DNA from: CAZUMW01 sp964621615
GTDB lineage: Bacteria; Desulfobacterota; WTBG01; CAIYCZ01; CAIRTM01
Reading direction: 5' to 3'
DNA: 57,212 nucleotides
Assembly: GCA_964621615.1 (NCBI GenBank)
Contig: CAZUMW010000031.1
Location: 1 to 57,212, forward strand
Shown here: positions 39,959-49,277 of the stretch, in pieces
Numbering within the stretch: position 1 is the stretch's first letter
Layout: the number at the start of each line of letters is the position of its first letter
The notes under the pieces: model-generated
Told to the model about the DNA's origin: nothing
What the model saw: the letters and a program-made list of their open reading frames with translations, nothing else
The model's database searches: none
Translations under genes and position numbers: made by a program

Positions 39959-42586
39959 ATGGAGGTTATCACAACACACATAAATGCAGATTTCGACGCT
40001 CTTGCGTCCATGATCGCCGCGCACAGAATCTATCCGGATGCTGTTATGGTATTTCCCGGGTCTCAGGAAAAGAGCATCAGGGATTTCATGCTGCAGTCGA
40101 CCATGTATTTTCTTGATATCCAGAAGCCGAGCTCGATTTCATACGATGACATACGCACGGTCATACTTGTCGATATCCGTCAGGCAAGCAGGATCGGACC
40201 GTTTGCCGATGTTTGTAAAAAAAAGGGCGTTGACGTGCATGTCTACGATCACCATCCCGCCTCCCCGGATGACATCCGCGGCACCTACGAGCTCATAGAG
40301 CCTCTTGGCTCTACAACGGCATTAATGTGCCGGCTTCTTAAAGAAAAAAATATTACAATAACCCCTGACGAAGCAACGGTGATGATGCTGGGCATTTACG
40401 AGGATACCGGCAATTTGACTTTTTCATCAACTACGGTGGAGGATTATTCTGCTGCAGCGTATCTTTTGTCCCGGGGCGCGAACTTGAATGTTGTTTCAGA
40501 TATGGTCGTCAAAGAACTTACCGCCGAGCAGGTTTCCATGCTTAATCAGCTTATTGAGAACACCTGCTATTACACTGTACACGGTATCGACGTACTTTTT
40601 GCGCGCGCTTCCTCGGAGCGCTATATCGGAGATTTCGCTGTTTTGGTACACAAGCTTAAAAATATTGAAAACGTAAATGTTCTGTTTGCTGTTGCAAACA
40701 TGGAGGACAGAATACACGTTGTGGCGCGGAGCCGCATACCAGAGGTGAACGTCGGGGAGATCGTGTCCGGAGTGGGCGGCGGGGGGCACGCGACAGCGGG
40801 TTCCGCCACTGTGCATAACATGACGATCGTGCAGGTTGAGGAAAAGCTGCTTTCTTTGCTGCATAAGAAAATTACGCCGGCCAAAACGGCCCGCGACATC
40901 ATGAACGCGCCGGTAAAGACGGTTTCTGTAGCAGAAACGCTTGACCGCGCAAGTAAAATGCTGACCAGGTATAACATTAACGTGCTTCCCGTGGAGCACC
41001 AGGGCAGGCTTGCCGGGCTGATATCCCGGCAGATTATAGAAAAAGCCAAGCACCACGGCCTGAAAGGCGTGCCCGTCAGGGAATATATGACATCAGAGTT
41101 TGCCGCCGTGAGCCCGGAAACCCCTCTTCATGAGATCAAGTATCACATCGTTCAGGGCAATCAGCGCTTTTTGCCGGTTGTGTCGGGCGATGCAATAACA
41201 GGCTGCATTACGAGAACCGATCTGCTTCGCGCCCTTCATATGGACACCGGGCAGGAGCCCGGCATGCGTGAGCAGGCTCAGCGCAGCGTGCAAAAAAAGC
41301 AGATGGCAAGCGTTCTGCATGAGCGGCTGCCGGACAACATCCTTAAGCTCTGCAGGGATATAGGCACCCACGCGAGCCGGATGGGATATAAGGCCTATGC
41401 GGTTGGGGGGTTTGTGCGCGATATCCTGATGCGCGTTCCGAATTATGATATCGATATTGTCATTGAGGGGGACGGAATTGCTTTTGCGAAGTCGTTTGCC
41501 AAGCACAGTGATTACCGGGTAAAGGTTTACAAAAAATTCGGCACCGCAGTCATTACCTCAGCTGACGGCCTGAAGGTGGATGTTGCAACCTCACGGCTTG
41601 AATATTATGAAAAGCCGGCTGCGCTTCCAAAAGTCGAGCGCAGCTCGATAAAGCATGACCTGTACCGAAGGGATTTCACCATCAATACGCTCGCCGTCAG
41701 GCTGTGCCCCAGCCATTTCGGGCAGCTTATCGATTTTTTCGGCGGCAGGCGCGACATAAAAGAGCGGGCTATCCGGGTGCTGCATAACCTCAGCTTTGTC
41801 GAGGACCCGTCGCGCATTTTCCGCGCAATACGCTTTGAGCAGCGCTACGCATTCCACCTGGGTAAGCTTACCAGGAAGCTCATCGAAAACGCTGTAAAGC
41901 TTGACTTTCTTGAAAATTTGAGCGGAAAGCGGATTTTTTCCGAAATGATGCTGCTGCTGAATGAGCGGGACGTTCCATCGGTTATATCACGGCTGAACGA
42001 TTTCAACCTTCTCAAATATGTCCATCCGGGCATTTCATACGATGCGCAGCTGAAAAACATTATGCACAGCATTGACGACGTGCTGTCGTGGTATGAACTA
42101 CTTTATCTTGACAACCGGTGTGAAAAATGGTTTGTATTTTTTCTTGGTCTGATTGACCGGCTCACCGCACAGGAGGCGCAGGAGCTGTGCAGAAAGTGCG
42201 ATGTAAAAAAAAGCTATGCCGTGTCCATACAGGTTGCGAAAACAACAGGAAGTGATATTCTGATGAAAATGGCGCATAAGCGCCGCCTGAAAAATTCAGA
42301 CATTTACCGCCTGCTCAGAGATGTCCCCGACGAGGTCTGTCTGTACATTATGGCGAAAACCGGCAGGCAGTCGACCAAAAAAGCAATTTCAGTCTACTTT
42401 ACCAGATTGCGCTCAGCCACGTTGCACGTCAGCGGAAAAGAGCTCAAAGAGCTTGGAATCCCGCCGGGTAAAATCTATCGAAAGATACTGGACAGGCTTC
42501 TGGATGCGGTTCTTGACGGGCGCGTCCAGGGCAAAAACGAGGAGCTGAAACTGGCAAAAGATATTTTTACAAAGGAAGTTGCCTGA
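39959..42586 (+). CDS. DHH-CBS-nucleotidyltransferase fusion (A-adding tRNA enzyme type)
   Basis: Large 875-residue fusion. Order of domains: DHH phosphoesterase (HINADFDALAS near residue 7; YDHHP at 96-100), DHHA1 with GGGGHATAGS (273-282), two CBS domains (about 310-430), then a class II CCA/poly(A) polymerase head with GGFVRD (483-488), catalytic D497 and D499 (YDIDIVIEGDG), and an RNA-binding C-terminal body. In deltaproteobacteria and Aquificae this architecture is the A-adding member of split CC-adding/A-adding pairs that finish tRNA 3' ends. The CBS pair hints at adenylate sensing. The start at 39959 follows GCGGGAG. The site-2 protease gene starts right after the stop. Confidence 0.92.
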   Translation: MEVITTHINADFDALASMIAAHRIYPDAVMVFPGSQEKSIRDFMLQSTMYFLDIQKPSSISYDDIRTVILVDIRQASRIGPFADVCKKKGVDVHVYDHHPASPDDIRGTYELIEPLGSTTALMCRLLKEKNITITPDEATVMMLGIYEDTGNLTFSSTTVEDYSAAAYLLSRGANLNVVSDMVVKELTAEQVSMLNQLIENTCYYTVHGIDVLFARASSERYIGDFAVLVHKLKNIENVNVLFAVANMEDRIHVVARSRIPEVNVGEIVSGVGGGGHATAGSATVHNMTIVQVEEKLLSLLHKKITPAKTARDIMNAPVKTVSVAETLDRASKMLTRYNINVLPVEHQGRLAGLISRQIIEKAKHHGLKGVPVREYMTSEFAAVSPETPLHEIKYHIVQGNQRFLPVVSGDAITGCITRTDLLRALHMDTGQEPGMREQAQRSVQKKQMASVLHERLPDNILKLCRDIGTHASRMGYKAYAVGGFVRDILMRVPNYDIDIVIEGDGIAFAKSFAKHSDYRVKVYKKFGTAVITSADGLKVDVATSRLEYYEKPAALPKVERSSIKHDLYRRDFTINTLAVRLCPSHFGQLIDFFGGRRDIKERAIRVLHNLSFVEDPSRIFRAIRFEQRYAFHLGKLTRKLIENAVKLDFLENLSGKRIFSEMMLLLNERDVPSVISRLNDFNLLKYVHPGISYDAQLKNIMHSIDDVLSWYELLYLDNRCEKWFVFFLGLIDRLTAQEAQELCRKCDVKKSYAVSIQVAKTTGSDILMKMAHKRRLKNSDIYRLLRDVPDEVCLYIMAKTGRQSTKKAISVYFTRLRSATLHVSGKELKELGIPPGKIYRKILDRLLDAVLDGRVQGKNEELKLAKDIFTKEVA

Positions 42587-42587
42587 T

Positions 42588-43223
42588 ATGAAAGTTATAC
42601 TGATGATACCGGTGCTGCTGTTTTCCATAATCTGTCACGAGTGCGCGCACGGGTATACGGCGTATTTGTGCGGTGACGACACCGCAAAGCGGGCCGGCAG
42701 GCTCACGCTGAACCCTCTTCCCCATATTGATCTTTTCGGCTCGATTCTGTTTCCGCTGGTGCTTATTATCACGCGATCGCCGTTTCTGATCGGGTGGGCA
42801 AAGCCCGTGCCGGTAAACCCCTCACGCCTTCGGCAGCCTGACCGGCATCACCTGTATGTATCGTTATCAGGCATTGCTGTCAATTTGATGCTTGCCGTCT
42901 GCTTTACAGTTATATACGGCCTGTACGGGACCTATATTACCGGGTCGCCCGAGGGGGCGGTCGGTATTATGCTTCAGTACGGCATTATCATCAATGTGGT
43001 GCTGGCTGTTTTCAATGTGCTTCCCGTACCACCGCTTGACGGCTCATGGATACTGTATCACCTGCTTCCGCGCGATCTTGCCGAGGCATATTACAGGCTG
43101 TTTCCTTACGGCTTTGTCATATTGATTTTGCTGCTGATGACAAATATTCTGCATATGATCATGATGCCGATATTTTCTTTTATTATGTCGTTTCTGGATG
43201 CCCTGCTCAGACTGTTCAGCTGA
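42588..43223 (+). CDS. Site-2 protease family (M50) membrane peptidase
   Basis: Intramembrane zinc metalloprotease of the compact M50 type. The 211 residues are mostly membrane helices; the zinc site is H17-E-C-A-H21 in the first helix with D151 in PPLDGSWIL as third ligand. There is no PDZ or CBS domain, so it is like the SpoIVFB/YwhC-type short forms of unknown substrate. The ATG at 42588 follows AAAGGAAG. Its place between the tRNA nucleotidyltransferase-type gene and scpA is a conserved neighbourhood in many bacteria. Confidence 0.92.
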   Translation: MKVILMIPVLLFSIICHECAHGYTAYLCGDDTAKRAGRLTLNPLPHIDLFGSILFPLVLIITRSPFLIGWAKPVPVNPSRLRQPDRHHLYVSLSGIAVNLMLAVCFTVIYGLYGTYITGSPEGAVGIMLQYGIIINVVLAVFNVLPVPPLDGSWILYHLLPRDLAEAYYRLFPYGFVILILLLMTNILHMIMMPIFSFIMSFLDALLRLFS

Positions 43224-43269
43224 GCTGTGTATATGCATGTTATAGAGAATAACATATTGGACACTGCTG

Positions 43270-44019
43270 ATGGCGTATAATGTCAAGCTTGAAACATTTG
43301 AAGGTCCGCTTGATCTGCTTTTGTTTCTGGTGCGGAAAAATGAGATCGATATTCAGCAGATACCGGTCATAACCATCGCCGAGCAGTATATGGAATATAT
43401 CGAGCTCATGAAGGCGCTCAATATAGATGTTGCCGGCGAGTTTCTGGTCATGGCTTCAACGCTTCTGTATTTAAAATCGCGCGCCCTGCTTCCGCAGCCG
43501 GACGAGTCGGAAGACGGAGCAGAGGATCAGAAAACACTTGATGAGCTCAAAAAGCAGCTTCTTGAATACCAGCAGTATAAAGATGTTGCGGAGCGCCTGA
43601 AGGAACAGAACATTCTCGAAAAAGACGTGTTTGTCCGCAGCAGCTTTGCGGATCCCGTTTCGGCAGACGATACGGAAACCATGGAGCGCGCCACCGTTTT
43701 TGATCTGCTCAGCGCATTCAAAAAGCTGATGGAGCGTACAGACGGAAGCGGTGATTCCATGGAGGTGAGCGTTGAGCACCTTTCAGTGAAGGATGCGCTG
43801 GGTGAAATACTTGAAAAAATTCAAAGCGCGCCCGATGGCATGCCGTTTGAAAATATTTTTTCCGGAAACCGGGACCGGCTCTATATTATTACGACATTTC
43901 TTGCATTGCTCGAGCTTATAAAAATGCAGGCGGTGCGCGTGTACCAGAGCGCGAATTTCGGCAATATTTATATTTATCCGGTCAGTGATGATGAGCAGCA
44001 GGAAATGCCGGTTCATTAA
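43270..44019 (+). CDS. scpA: Segregation and condensation protein ScpA
   Basis: Kleisin subunit that bridges the SMC dimer in chromosome compaction. The 249 residues start YNVKLETFEGPLDLLLFLVRKNEIDI, a diagnostic ScpA block, followed by GEFLVMASTLLYLKSRALLP and a C-terminal winged-helix part with FLALLELIKMQAVRVYQ. It is followed by scpB 32 nt later, the partner subunit. smc itself is not in the window. Confidence 0.96.
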   Translation: MAYNVKLETFEGPLDLLLFLVRKNEIDIQQIPVITIAEQYMEYIELMKALNIDVAGEFLVMASTLLYLKSRALLPQPDESEDGAEDQKTLDELKKQLLEYQQYKDVAERLKEQNILEKDVFVRSSFADPVSADDTETMERATVFDLLSAFKKLMERTDGSGDSMEVSVEHLSVKDALGEILEKIQSAPDGMPFENIFSGNRDRLYIITTFLALLELIKMQAVRVYQSANFGNIYIYPVSDDEQQEMPVH

Positions 44020-44051
44020 CGTTAACTTTTTATAGCGACTGTGGTCAGGCC

Positions 44052-44831
44052 ATGAACACCGAGCACTACAAGCCAATTGTCGATGCGCTCATCTTCGCAT
44101 CAGAAACACCGCTGAGCGTGCAGAAGATACGCCAGATTCTGCTGGAGGGTCAGGGTGATGAGGGCGTATCGGCACAAGAAATCAGAAAGGTTATTGAGGA
44201 AATCAATCGTGACAACCGCGAAAATCAGCGTGGGTTTTATCTGCAGGAGGTGGCAGGCGGCTACCAGTACAGGACCCGTCCTAATTATGCCCAGTGGATA
44301 AAGAAGCTCAAAAAGCCGAAGCCGTTTCGACTGACCCAGTCGACGCTTGAAACCCTAGCAATCATTGCGTACAAGCAGCCGATTACCAGAGCTGAAATTG
44401 ATACCATACGCGGTGTTGACAGCGGCGGAACGGTTAAAAACCTTCTTGAGCGCGACCTTATTAAAATAGCAGGAAGAAAAGACATACCCGGCCGCCCGTT
44501 TGTATTTGCCACCACCCGCAGATTTCTTGAAGTGTTCGGTTTTGAAAAGCTGTCTGATCTGCCGAACCTCAGGGAGTTTGACGATATCGATGCCTCACAG
44601 CTTCCCACCATACTTCGCGACCAGGTGCCCGATGAGATCTTAAGCGACCAGGATGACGACATGAGCCGGGCCGATTCGACAGACCGCCGGGCCGGGCAGG
44701 ATGACACCGGCCTCCGGGAACGTCACGAGTCCGGCTCCGATGATCCGGGCGGCGCTGAGGGGTCATCAGGCGCTCACGCCGCGGATTCCGACAGCCAGAG
44801 CGACCGGTCCCGCCTGCAGGATGATCAATAG
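44052..44831 (+). CDS. scpB: Segregation and condensation protein ScpB
   Basis: Winged-helix partner that binds ScpA as a dimer. Residues 1-190 contain the family blocks: IVDALIFASETPLSV, YRTRPNYAQWI, LTQSTLETLAIIAYKQPITRAEID and TIRGVDSGGTVKNLLERDLIKIAGRKDIPGRPFVFATT in pieces. Residues about 195-259 form a low-complexity acidic tail rich in Asp, Ser, Gly and Arg. Such tails vary between species. rluB follows 30 nt later. Confidence 0.95.
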   Translation: MNTEHYKPIVDALIFASETPLSVQKIRQILLEGQGDEGVSAQEIRKVIEEINRDNRENQRGFYLQEVAGGYQYRTRPNYAQWIKKLKKPKPFRLTQSTLETLAIIAYKQPITRAEIDTIRGVDSGGTVKNLLERDLIKIAGRKDIPGRPFVFATTRRFLEVFGFEKLSDLPNLREFDDIDASQLPTILRDQVPDEILSDQDDDMSRADSTDRRAGQDDTGLRERHESGSDDPGGAEGSSGAHAADSDSQSDRSRLQDDQ

Positions 44832-44861
44832 ACATAAACTGTCAAAAAAGTAGCGGTGCAT

Positions 44862-45578
44862 ATGCAGGAGCGGCTGCAAAAAATTTTATCGCGCTGTGGA
44901 GTTGCCTCGCGCCGGAAAGCAGAAGAGCTCATTATCCAGGAGCGCGTCTTCGTAAACGGCGTTCCGGTTAACAAGCTCGGCTCAAAAGCCGACCCCGCAA
45001 CAGACAGCATTACCGTGGACGGCAGGTCCATTACACCGGAAGCGAAAAAAGTGTACATACTCCTTCACAAGCCGGCAGGGTATATCTGCAGCCTGAGTGA
45101 CCCCCAGGGCAGGCCGACGGTCGGAGAGCTGGTTTCCGGAATCAGCGAGCGGGTGTTTCCGGTCGGGCGGCTTGATTATGACACCGAAGGGCTGCTGCTG
45201 CTTACCAATGACGGTGAGTTTTCATATGCAATGCAGCACCCGCGATTCAACATCAAAAGAACCTACCGGGTCAAGGTGCGCGGCGTCCCCGAAAGTGACC
45301 GCCTCGATATGCTCGCGGCAGGCGTTGTTCTCGACGGGGTTAAAACACACAAATCCGCTATACGTTTTATTGGAAAAGCCAGGAAAAATACCTGGCTTGA
45401 AGTTGTTCTCAAAGAGGGCCGCAACAGACAGCTGAAAAAAATGTTTTCTCTCATCGGCCACCCCGCAATGCGCATTATCAGAATAAAATTCGGACCGTTT
45501 GCGCTTGGCAGGCTCCCTTCCGGCTCATTCCGCACTATTTCCCCTGATGAAGTAAAGCGTATCACAGCATCGATCTAA
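44862..45578 (+). CDS. rluB: Ribosomal large-subunit pseudouridine synthase, RluB family
   Basis: Makes a pseudouridine in 23S rRNA, probably near position 2605. The 238-residue protein has an S4 RNA-binding domain (about 1-60, ERLQKILSRCGVASRRKAEELI) and the catalytic GRLDYDTEGLLLLTNDG with Asp105, then EGRNRQLKKMF. A GTG at 44856 is in frame, but the ATG at 44862 gives the normal start. It is the last gene of the xerD-to-rluB run; the 224 nt after it hold a CCCCGC/GGCGGGG-type stem (45679-45697) and no gene. Confidence 0.93.
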   Translation: MQERLQKILSRCGVASRRKAEELIIQERVFVNGVPVNKLGSKADPATDSITVDGRSITPEAKKVYILLHKPAGYICSLSDPQGRPTVGELVSGISERVFPVGRLDYDTEGLLLLTNDGEFSYAMQHPRFNIKRTYRVKVRGVPESDRLDMLAAGVVLDGVKTHKSAIRFIGKARKNTWLEVVLKEGRNRQLKKMFSLIGHPAMRIIRIKFGPFALGRLPSGSFRTISPDEVKRITASI

Positions 45579-45802
45579 TCTGCCATCACCATTGTGCTGT
45601 CAGGATCGATTCGGAAAACGATACTGCTTCAAAATATTTCATTGGCTGCAGGGCCCTGTTCTATGTGCGCACGTCATGCCCCGCCATGCCGGCGGGGAGC
45701 GTCGCTGTGTCCGTTTTCTGCAACCGGCGGCAAAGCCTTCTGGTATAAACAGGGATAATGTGATATTATAAATAATTTTATTCTCTATCTGAAAGGTGCG
45801 GT

Positions 45803-46480
45803 ATGCAGACAGCATGGGTTGCGGACCTGGAGGTCATCGATTATGAGGAGGCATTTGAGCTGCAGAAGCGGCTTGTCAGCGCACGCGCGAACGACAGGAT
45901 TCCGGATACGTTTCTTCTGCTTGAGCACAGCCCGGTTTTTACAGCAAACAGGCAGGAAACATTTTCCAACATCATAGCGCCGGAGGACGTGCTGAAGAAG
46001 CACGGGGTGAGCGTGTGCAGAACCGATCGCGGCGGCGATGTCACCTATCACGGGCCCGGCCAGATTGTCGGGTACAATATTATGGATTTGAAAATGCAGG
46101 ACCGCGACCTGCATGCATATATCCGCAATGTTGAGCAGATGCTTATCGACACGCTTGCTGAATATGACATTAATGCCGGACGGGATTCGAAGCACCCCGG
46201 GGTGTGGGTTGATAATAATAAAATTGCCGCGATCGGAATAGCGGTTAAAAGCGGATGGATTACCATGCACGGGTTCGGGCTGAACGTTAACCCGAATATG
46301 GATCACTACAGCATGATAATTGCATGCGGCATTTCCGATAAGGGCGTAACGTCAATGAGCAGGGAGCTCCAGCGGGAAGTGTCCGTTGATGAGGTGAAAC
46401 GGCACATCATCGCCAGGTATGGGGAAACGTTTCACCGCAGACCCTGTGCTGTTTCAAAGGAGGATATAGCGTGGTTGTAA
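45803..46480 (+). CDS. lipB: Octanoyl-ACP protein transferase LipB
   Basis: Moves octanoate from acyl carrier protein to lipoyl domains, the first step of lipoate synthesis. The 225-residue protein has DRGGDVTYHGPGQIVGYNIM, the catalytic Lys140 (NNKIAAIGIAV) and Cys175 (IACGISDKGVTSM). It overlaps lipA by 10 nt. The lipA ribosome site AAAGGAGG lies inside its 3' end, so the two are coupled. Confidence 0.96.
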   Translation: MQTAWVADLEVIDYEEAFELQKRLVSARANDRIPDTFLLLEHSPVFTANRQETFSNIIAPEDVLKKHGVSVCRTDRGGDVTYHGPGQIVGYNIMDLKMQDRDLHAYIRNVEQMLIDTLAEYDINAGRDSKHPGVWVDNNKIAAIGIAVKSGWITMHGFGLNVNPNMDHYSMIIACGISDKGVTSMSRELQREVSVDEVKRHIIARYGETFHRRPCAVSKEDIAWL

Positions 46481-47331
46481 CCAAAAAGCCGGAGTGGATA
46501 CGGGTTAAGGGCGTGGATGAGTCGGTGCTCGATAAAATGAAGGCGCTGGTGGAGAAATATCATCTGCATACTGTGTGCGAAAGCGCCACCTGCCCGAACA
46601 TGGGTGAGTGCTTTTGCGCGGGCACGGCGACGTTCATGATACTGGGGGATATCTGTACCCGGAACTGCAGGTTCTGCAGCGTAAAGCACGGAAAGCCCCT
46701 TACGCCCGACGCGCAGGAGCCCGTAAATCTTGCACGCGCAGCAGAGGAGCTGGGGCTGAAGCACGTTGTTGTAACCTCTGTAACACGGGATGATCTTGAT
46801 GACGGCGGCGCGCATCAGTTTGCCGACACTGTCCGCACAATAAACCGTATCCTGCCAGGGGCAACCACCGATCTGCTTATCCCCGACCTGCGCGGCAGCA
46901 GGGAGAATCTGAGCATTGTGACCGAGGCTCGTCCGGACATTCTGGCTCACAATCTGGAAACCGTACCCCGCCTGTACGGCGCCTGCAGGCCTCAGGCTGA
47001 CTATCGAACATCCCTAACCGTACTTGAGCGATCAAAAGAGCTGAATCCCGACATACATACAAAGTCGGGCATTATGGTGGGGCTCGGCGAAACGCGCGAT
47101 GAAGTGATTGCGCTGATGAAGGACCTGAGAGGCGCAGGCTGCGATTTTATGACCATCGGGCAGTATCTGCGCCCGTCCACCGAAAATATCGAGGTGAACG
47201 AATTTATTACACCTGCCATGTTTGATGAATACCGCCGCATCGGCGAGTCGCTGGGCTTTTCATATGTGGCGTCAAGCCCGTTTGTCAGGAGCTCTTTTCA
47301 CGCCGAAGAAGCGCTGAAGCATCTATCATAA
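46471..47331 (+). CDS. lipA: Lipoyl synthase LipA
   Basis: Radical SAM enzyme that inserts two sulfurs into octanoyl groups. The 286-residue protein holds the auxiliary cluster cysteines C36, C41 and C47 (CESATCPNMGEC), the radical SAM cluster C62, C66 and C69 (CTRNCRFC), and the C-terminal RSSFHAEEAL that contributes the serine ligand. The start is a GTG at 46471, fixed by AAAGGAGG six bases before it. It is followed nine bases later by a U32-family gene. Confidence 0.97.
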   Translation: MVVTKKPEWIRVKGVDESVLDKMKALVEKYHLHTVCESATCPNMGECFCAGTATFMILGDICTRNCRFCSVKHGKPLTPDAQEPVNLARAAEELGLKHVVVTSVTRDDLDDGGAHQFADTVRTINRILPGATTDLLIPDLRGSRENLSIVTEARPDILAHNLETVPRLYGACRPQADYRTSLTVLERSKELNPDIHTKSGIMVGLGETRDEVIALMKDLRGAGCDFMTIGQYLRPSTENIEVNEFITPAMFDEYRRIGESLGFSYVASSPFVRSSFHAEEALKHLS

Positions 47332-47340
47332 GGCGTCCTT

Positions 47341-48138
47341 ATGGAACAGGCACTGTATGTGAGCAGGGTCGGCAGCCTGTCGTGCTGGACAGAGGATTTT
47401 ACACGGCTGTATTTCGGACAGGAATTCTGCGAGCGGCTTCTTCCGTCCGTGCAGGACGTTGAGCAGGCACTTGCGTTTGCCGTCGCGCGAAATGCAGGTT
47501 TTACCCTTCTAACACCCTATGTGACCGACCGGGGCCTTGATCGCGTGGAGAAGCTGCTTGATATTGTGAGCAGCAGGGCGGAGAGCCCCGAGGTTGTGTT
47601 CAACGACTGGGGCGTCTATCACATGCTTGCCCGGCAGTTTCAGAGCGCACAGCCGGTGCTGGGCAGGCTGCTCAACAAAATCAAGCGGGGCCCCCGGATC
47701 ATGAATATAATCGATCAGCTGCCGTCAGCGTGCCGCTCCTATTATACGGGAAGCAATCTGGACGTTCCGGAGTGTGTGGCGTTTCTCACGGAAAAGGGCA
47801 TTCGCCGTGCAGAGTTTGACAATGTGCTGCAGGGAACCGATTTTGAGCGAATAGACAGCCGGATCAGGAGGTCTCTGTATATGCCATATGCTGTTGTTTC
47901 AACGACTCGGTTTTGTTTGACGGCGGGATGTGCGGATCCCGAAAGAGCCGGGCGGGTCGGCATATTTAACTGCAGCAGAGAGTGCGAGCAGGTATCCTTT
48001 ACGCTTCATAATCCGGTAATGGGGCGACCCCTTCTGCGGCGGGGCAACACGGTGTTTTTTATGAACGAAAGCATACCGGAGGCCGTCCCGCGCCGGCTTG
48101 TCGACAGGATTGTGATCGCCCCTGAGATACCGATCTAA
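47341..48138 (+). CDS. U32-family protein with UbiV-like cysteine pattern
   Basis: The 265 residues look like a short TIM-barrel U32 protein. The N-terminal LYFGQEFC (Cys30) resembles the YLGxxxC motif that holds the first cluster ligand of UbiV. C197-x13-C211-x3-C215 near residue 200 resembles UbiV's C-x12-C-x3-C; C192 is an extra cysteine. In E. coli, UbiV with UbiU carries [4Fe-4S] clusters and performs oxygen-independent hydroxylation in ubiquinone synthesis. The gene starts nine bases after lipA and is followed 30 nt later by a UbiU-like gene. UbiV-like biochemistry is inferred; the substrate is unknown and need not be a quinone. Confidence 0.6.
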   Translation: MEQALYVSRVGSLSCWTEDFTRLYFGQEFCERLLPSVQDVEQALAFAVARNAGFTLLTPYVTDRGLDRVEKLLDIVSSRAESPEVVFNDWGVYHMLARQFQSAQPVLGRLLNKIKRGPRIMNIIDQLPSACRSYYTGSNLDVPECVAFLTEKGIRRAEFDNVLQGTDFERIDSRIRRSLYMPYAVVSTTRFCLTAGCADPERAGRVGIFNCSRECEQVSFTLHNPVMGRPLLRRGNTVFFMNESIPEAVPRRLVDRIVIAPEIPI

Positions 48139-48168
48139 CATCACTGAGGTAAGGCAGCGCTGCAGATA

Positions 48169-49167
48169 ATGAATATTCTTTCACCGCTTGATACCGCTGA
48201 AGAGATAGAGCCGCTTGCAGAGGCCGGTGCAGATGAATTCTACTGCGGGGTTCTTGAGGATCGCTGGTATGAAAAGTATCCGGTTATTTCAAACAACAGG
48301 CGCCCTGCGGGCAAGGGCCACTTCAGGTCGTTTGATGCTTTGAGAGAGGCTGTTTGCGAGGCTCACGCGCGCCGGAAACCCGCATACCTGACCCTTAACG
48401 AGCATTACTATCAGCGTGACCAGTATCCGCTTGTGCATGCATGCCTTGAGGGGGCTGCGCGGGCTGAAGTCGATGCGTGCATAGTTTCTGATTATGCGCT
48501 GATGGCCTATATACGGCAGCGGTTCCGGATCCCGATACATGTAAGCACCGGGGGGACGGTTTTTAACCGGCGGGCGGCTGAGTTTTACCACCGCGAGTTC
48601 GGCGCGGAGAATATAACGCTGCCCCGCCACCTCAGCGTCCGCGAAGCGGGCGATATTATCGCAGGATATCCTGATGTGCCGTATACGGTTTTTGTGATGA
48701 ACTCCCGCTGCATAAATGTTGATGGATTCTGTATGTTTCAGCACGGCCTTGCCGGGCGCACCGTAATGCCCATGTACCGGAATGCCTGCATGCTTCCTTT
48801 TCAGGTGTCCGCGCACCTGACCCCGGAAGCCTCGGAGCGGTACGCTGATGCTGATCGGGACACCATGATACGCCGTCAGAAAATATGGGAGCGCGTTCAT
48901 GTGGATGACCATCCCTGCGGTGCGTGTGCGCTGTATGATTTGTCGGTGGCAGGTGTCACATCGATAAAAATCGTGGGCAGAGGCAACCCGCTCAGCCGTA
49001 AGATTACCGATGTGCGCTTTCTGAAAACACTTCTGGAATATCTCGAAAGCGGCTCCGCGCGGGACAGCTTCATCCAGAAGGCGCAGCTTCTCTATCGCCA
49101 AACGTACAGGCGGGAGTGCCGCCCGCATATGTGCTATTATCCTGAAGCGGTAAGCGGTAATAAATAA
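48169..49167 (+). CDS. U32 peptidase-family protein with UbiU-like cysteine pattern
   Basis: U32-family protein of 332 residues. Opening NILSPLDTAEEIEPLAEAGADEFYCG and the HVSTGGTVFNRRAAEFY segment fit the U32 barrel. Four cysteines, C181-x6-C188-x18-C207-x42-C250, match the spacing style of the cluster ligands of UbiU (C-x6-C-x16-C-x38-C); C253, C317 and C322 are additional. Known members include UbiU, RlhA and TrhP, which act in hydroxylation of quinone precursors or RNA, so the old name peptidase may mislead. It forms a pair with the preceding UbiV-like gene and ends before a strong terminator. Confidence 0.72.
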   Translation: MNILSPLDTAEEIEPLAEAGADEFYCGVLEDRWYEKYPVISNNRRPAGKGHFRSFDALREAVCEAHARRKPAYLTLNEHYYQRDQYPLVHACLEGAARAEVDACIVSDYALMAYIRQRFRIPIHVSTGGTVFNRRAAEFYHREFGAENITLPRHLSVREAGDIIAGYPDVPYTVFVMNSRCINVDGFCMFQHGLAGRTVMPMYRNACMLPFQVSAHLTPEASERYADADRDTMIRRQKIWERVHVDDHPCGACALYDLSVAGVTSIKIVGRGNPLSRKITDVRFLKTLLEYLESGSARDSFIQKAQLLYRQTYRRECRPHMCYYPEAVSGNK

Positions 49168-49214
49168 ATTGAATATTGTCGGGTGCCCGGGCGCTCTCGA
49201 CTGGCAATTCCGGT

Positions 49215-49258
49215 GCGCTTTCCGGCAGGGCATCCCCTCGCCGGCAGGGCGCTTTTTT
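49215..49258 (+). terminator. Rho-independent terminator after the U32 pair
   Basis: Nested pairing GCGC/GCGC, CCGGC/GCCGG and AGGG/CCCT (49215-49252) with a CATC loop, followed by six T (49253-49258). It closes the lipB-lipA-U32-U32 run. Confidence 0.85.
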
Positions 49259-49277
49259 ATCAGAGGGAATACCGGAA

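Noticed and set aside
45725..45737. GGCGGCAAAGCC resembling part of a c-di-GMP-I riboswitch
   Set aside because: The partner GGCAAACC block and the paired stems are missing upstream.
48289..49233. Minus-strand 314-codon frame opposite the UbiU-like gene
   Set aside because: The plus-strand protein has conserved U32 motifs; the opposite frame has none.
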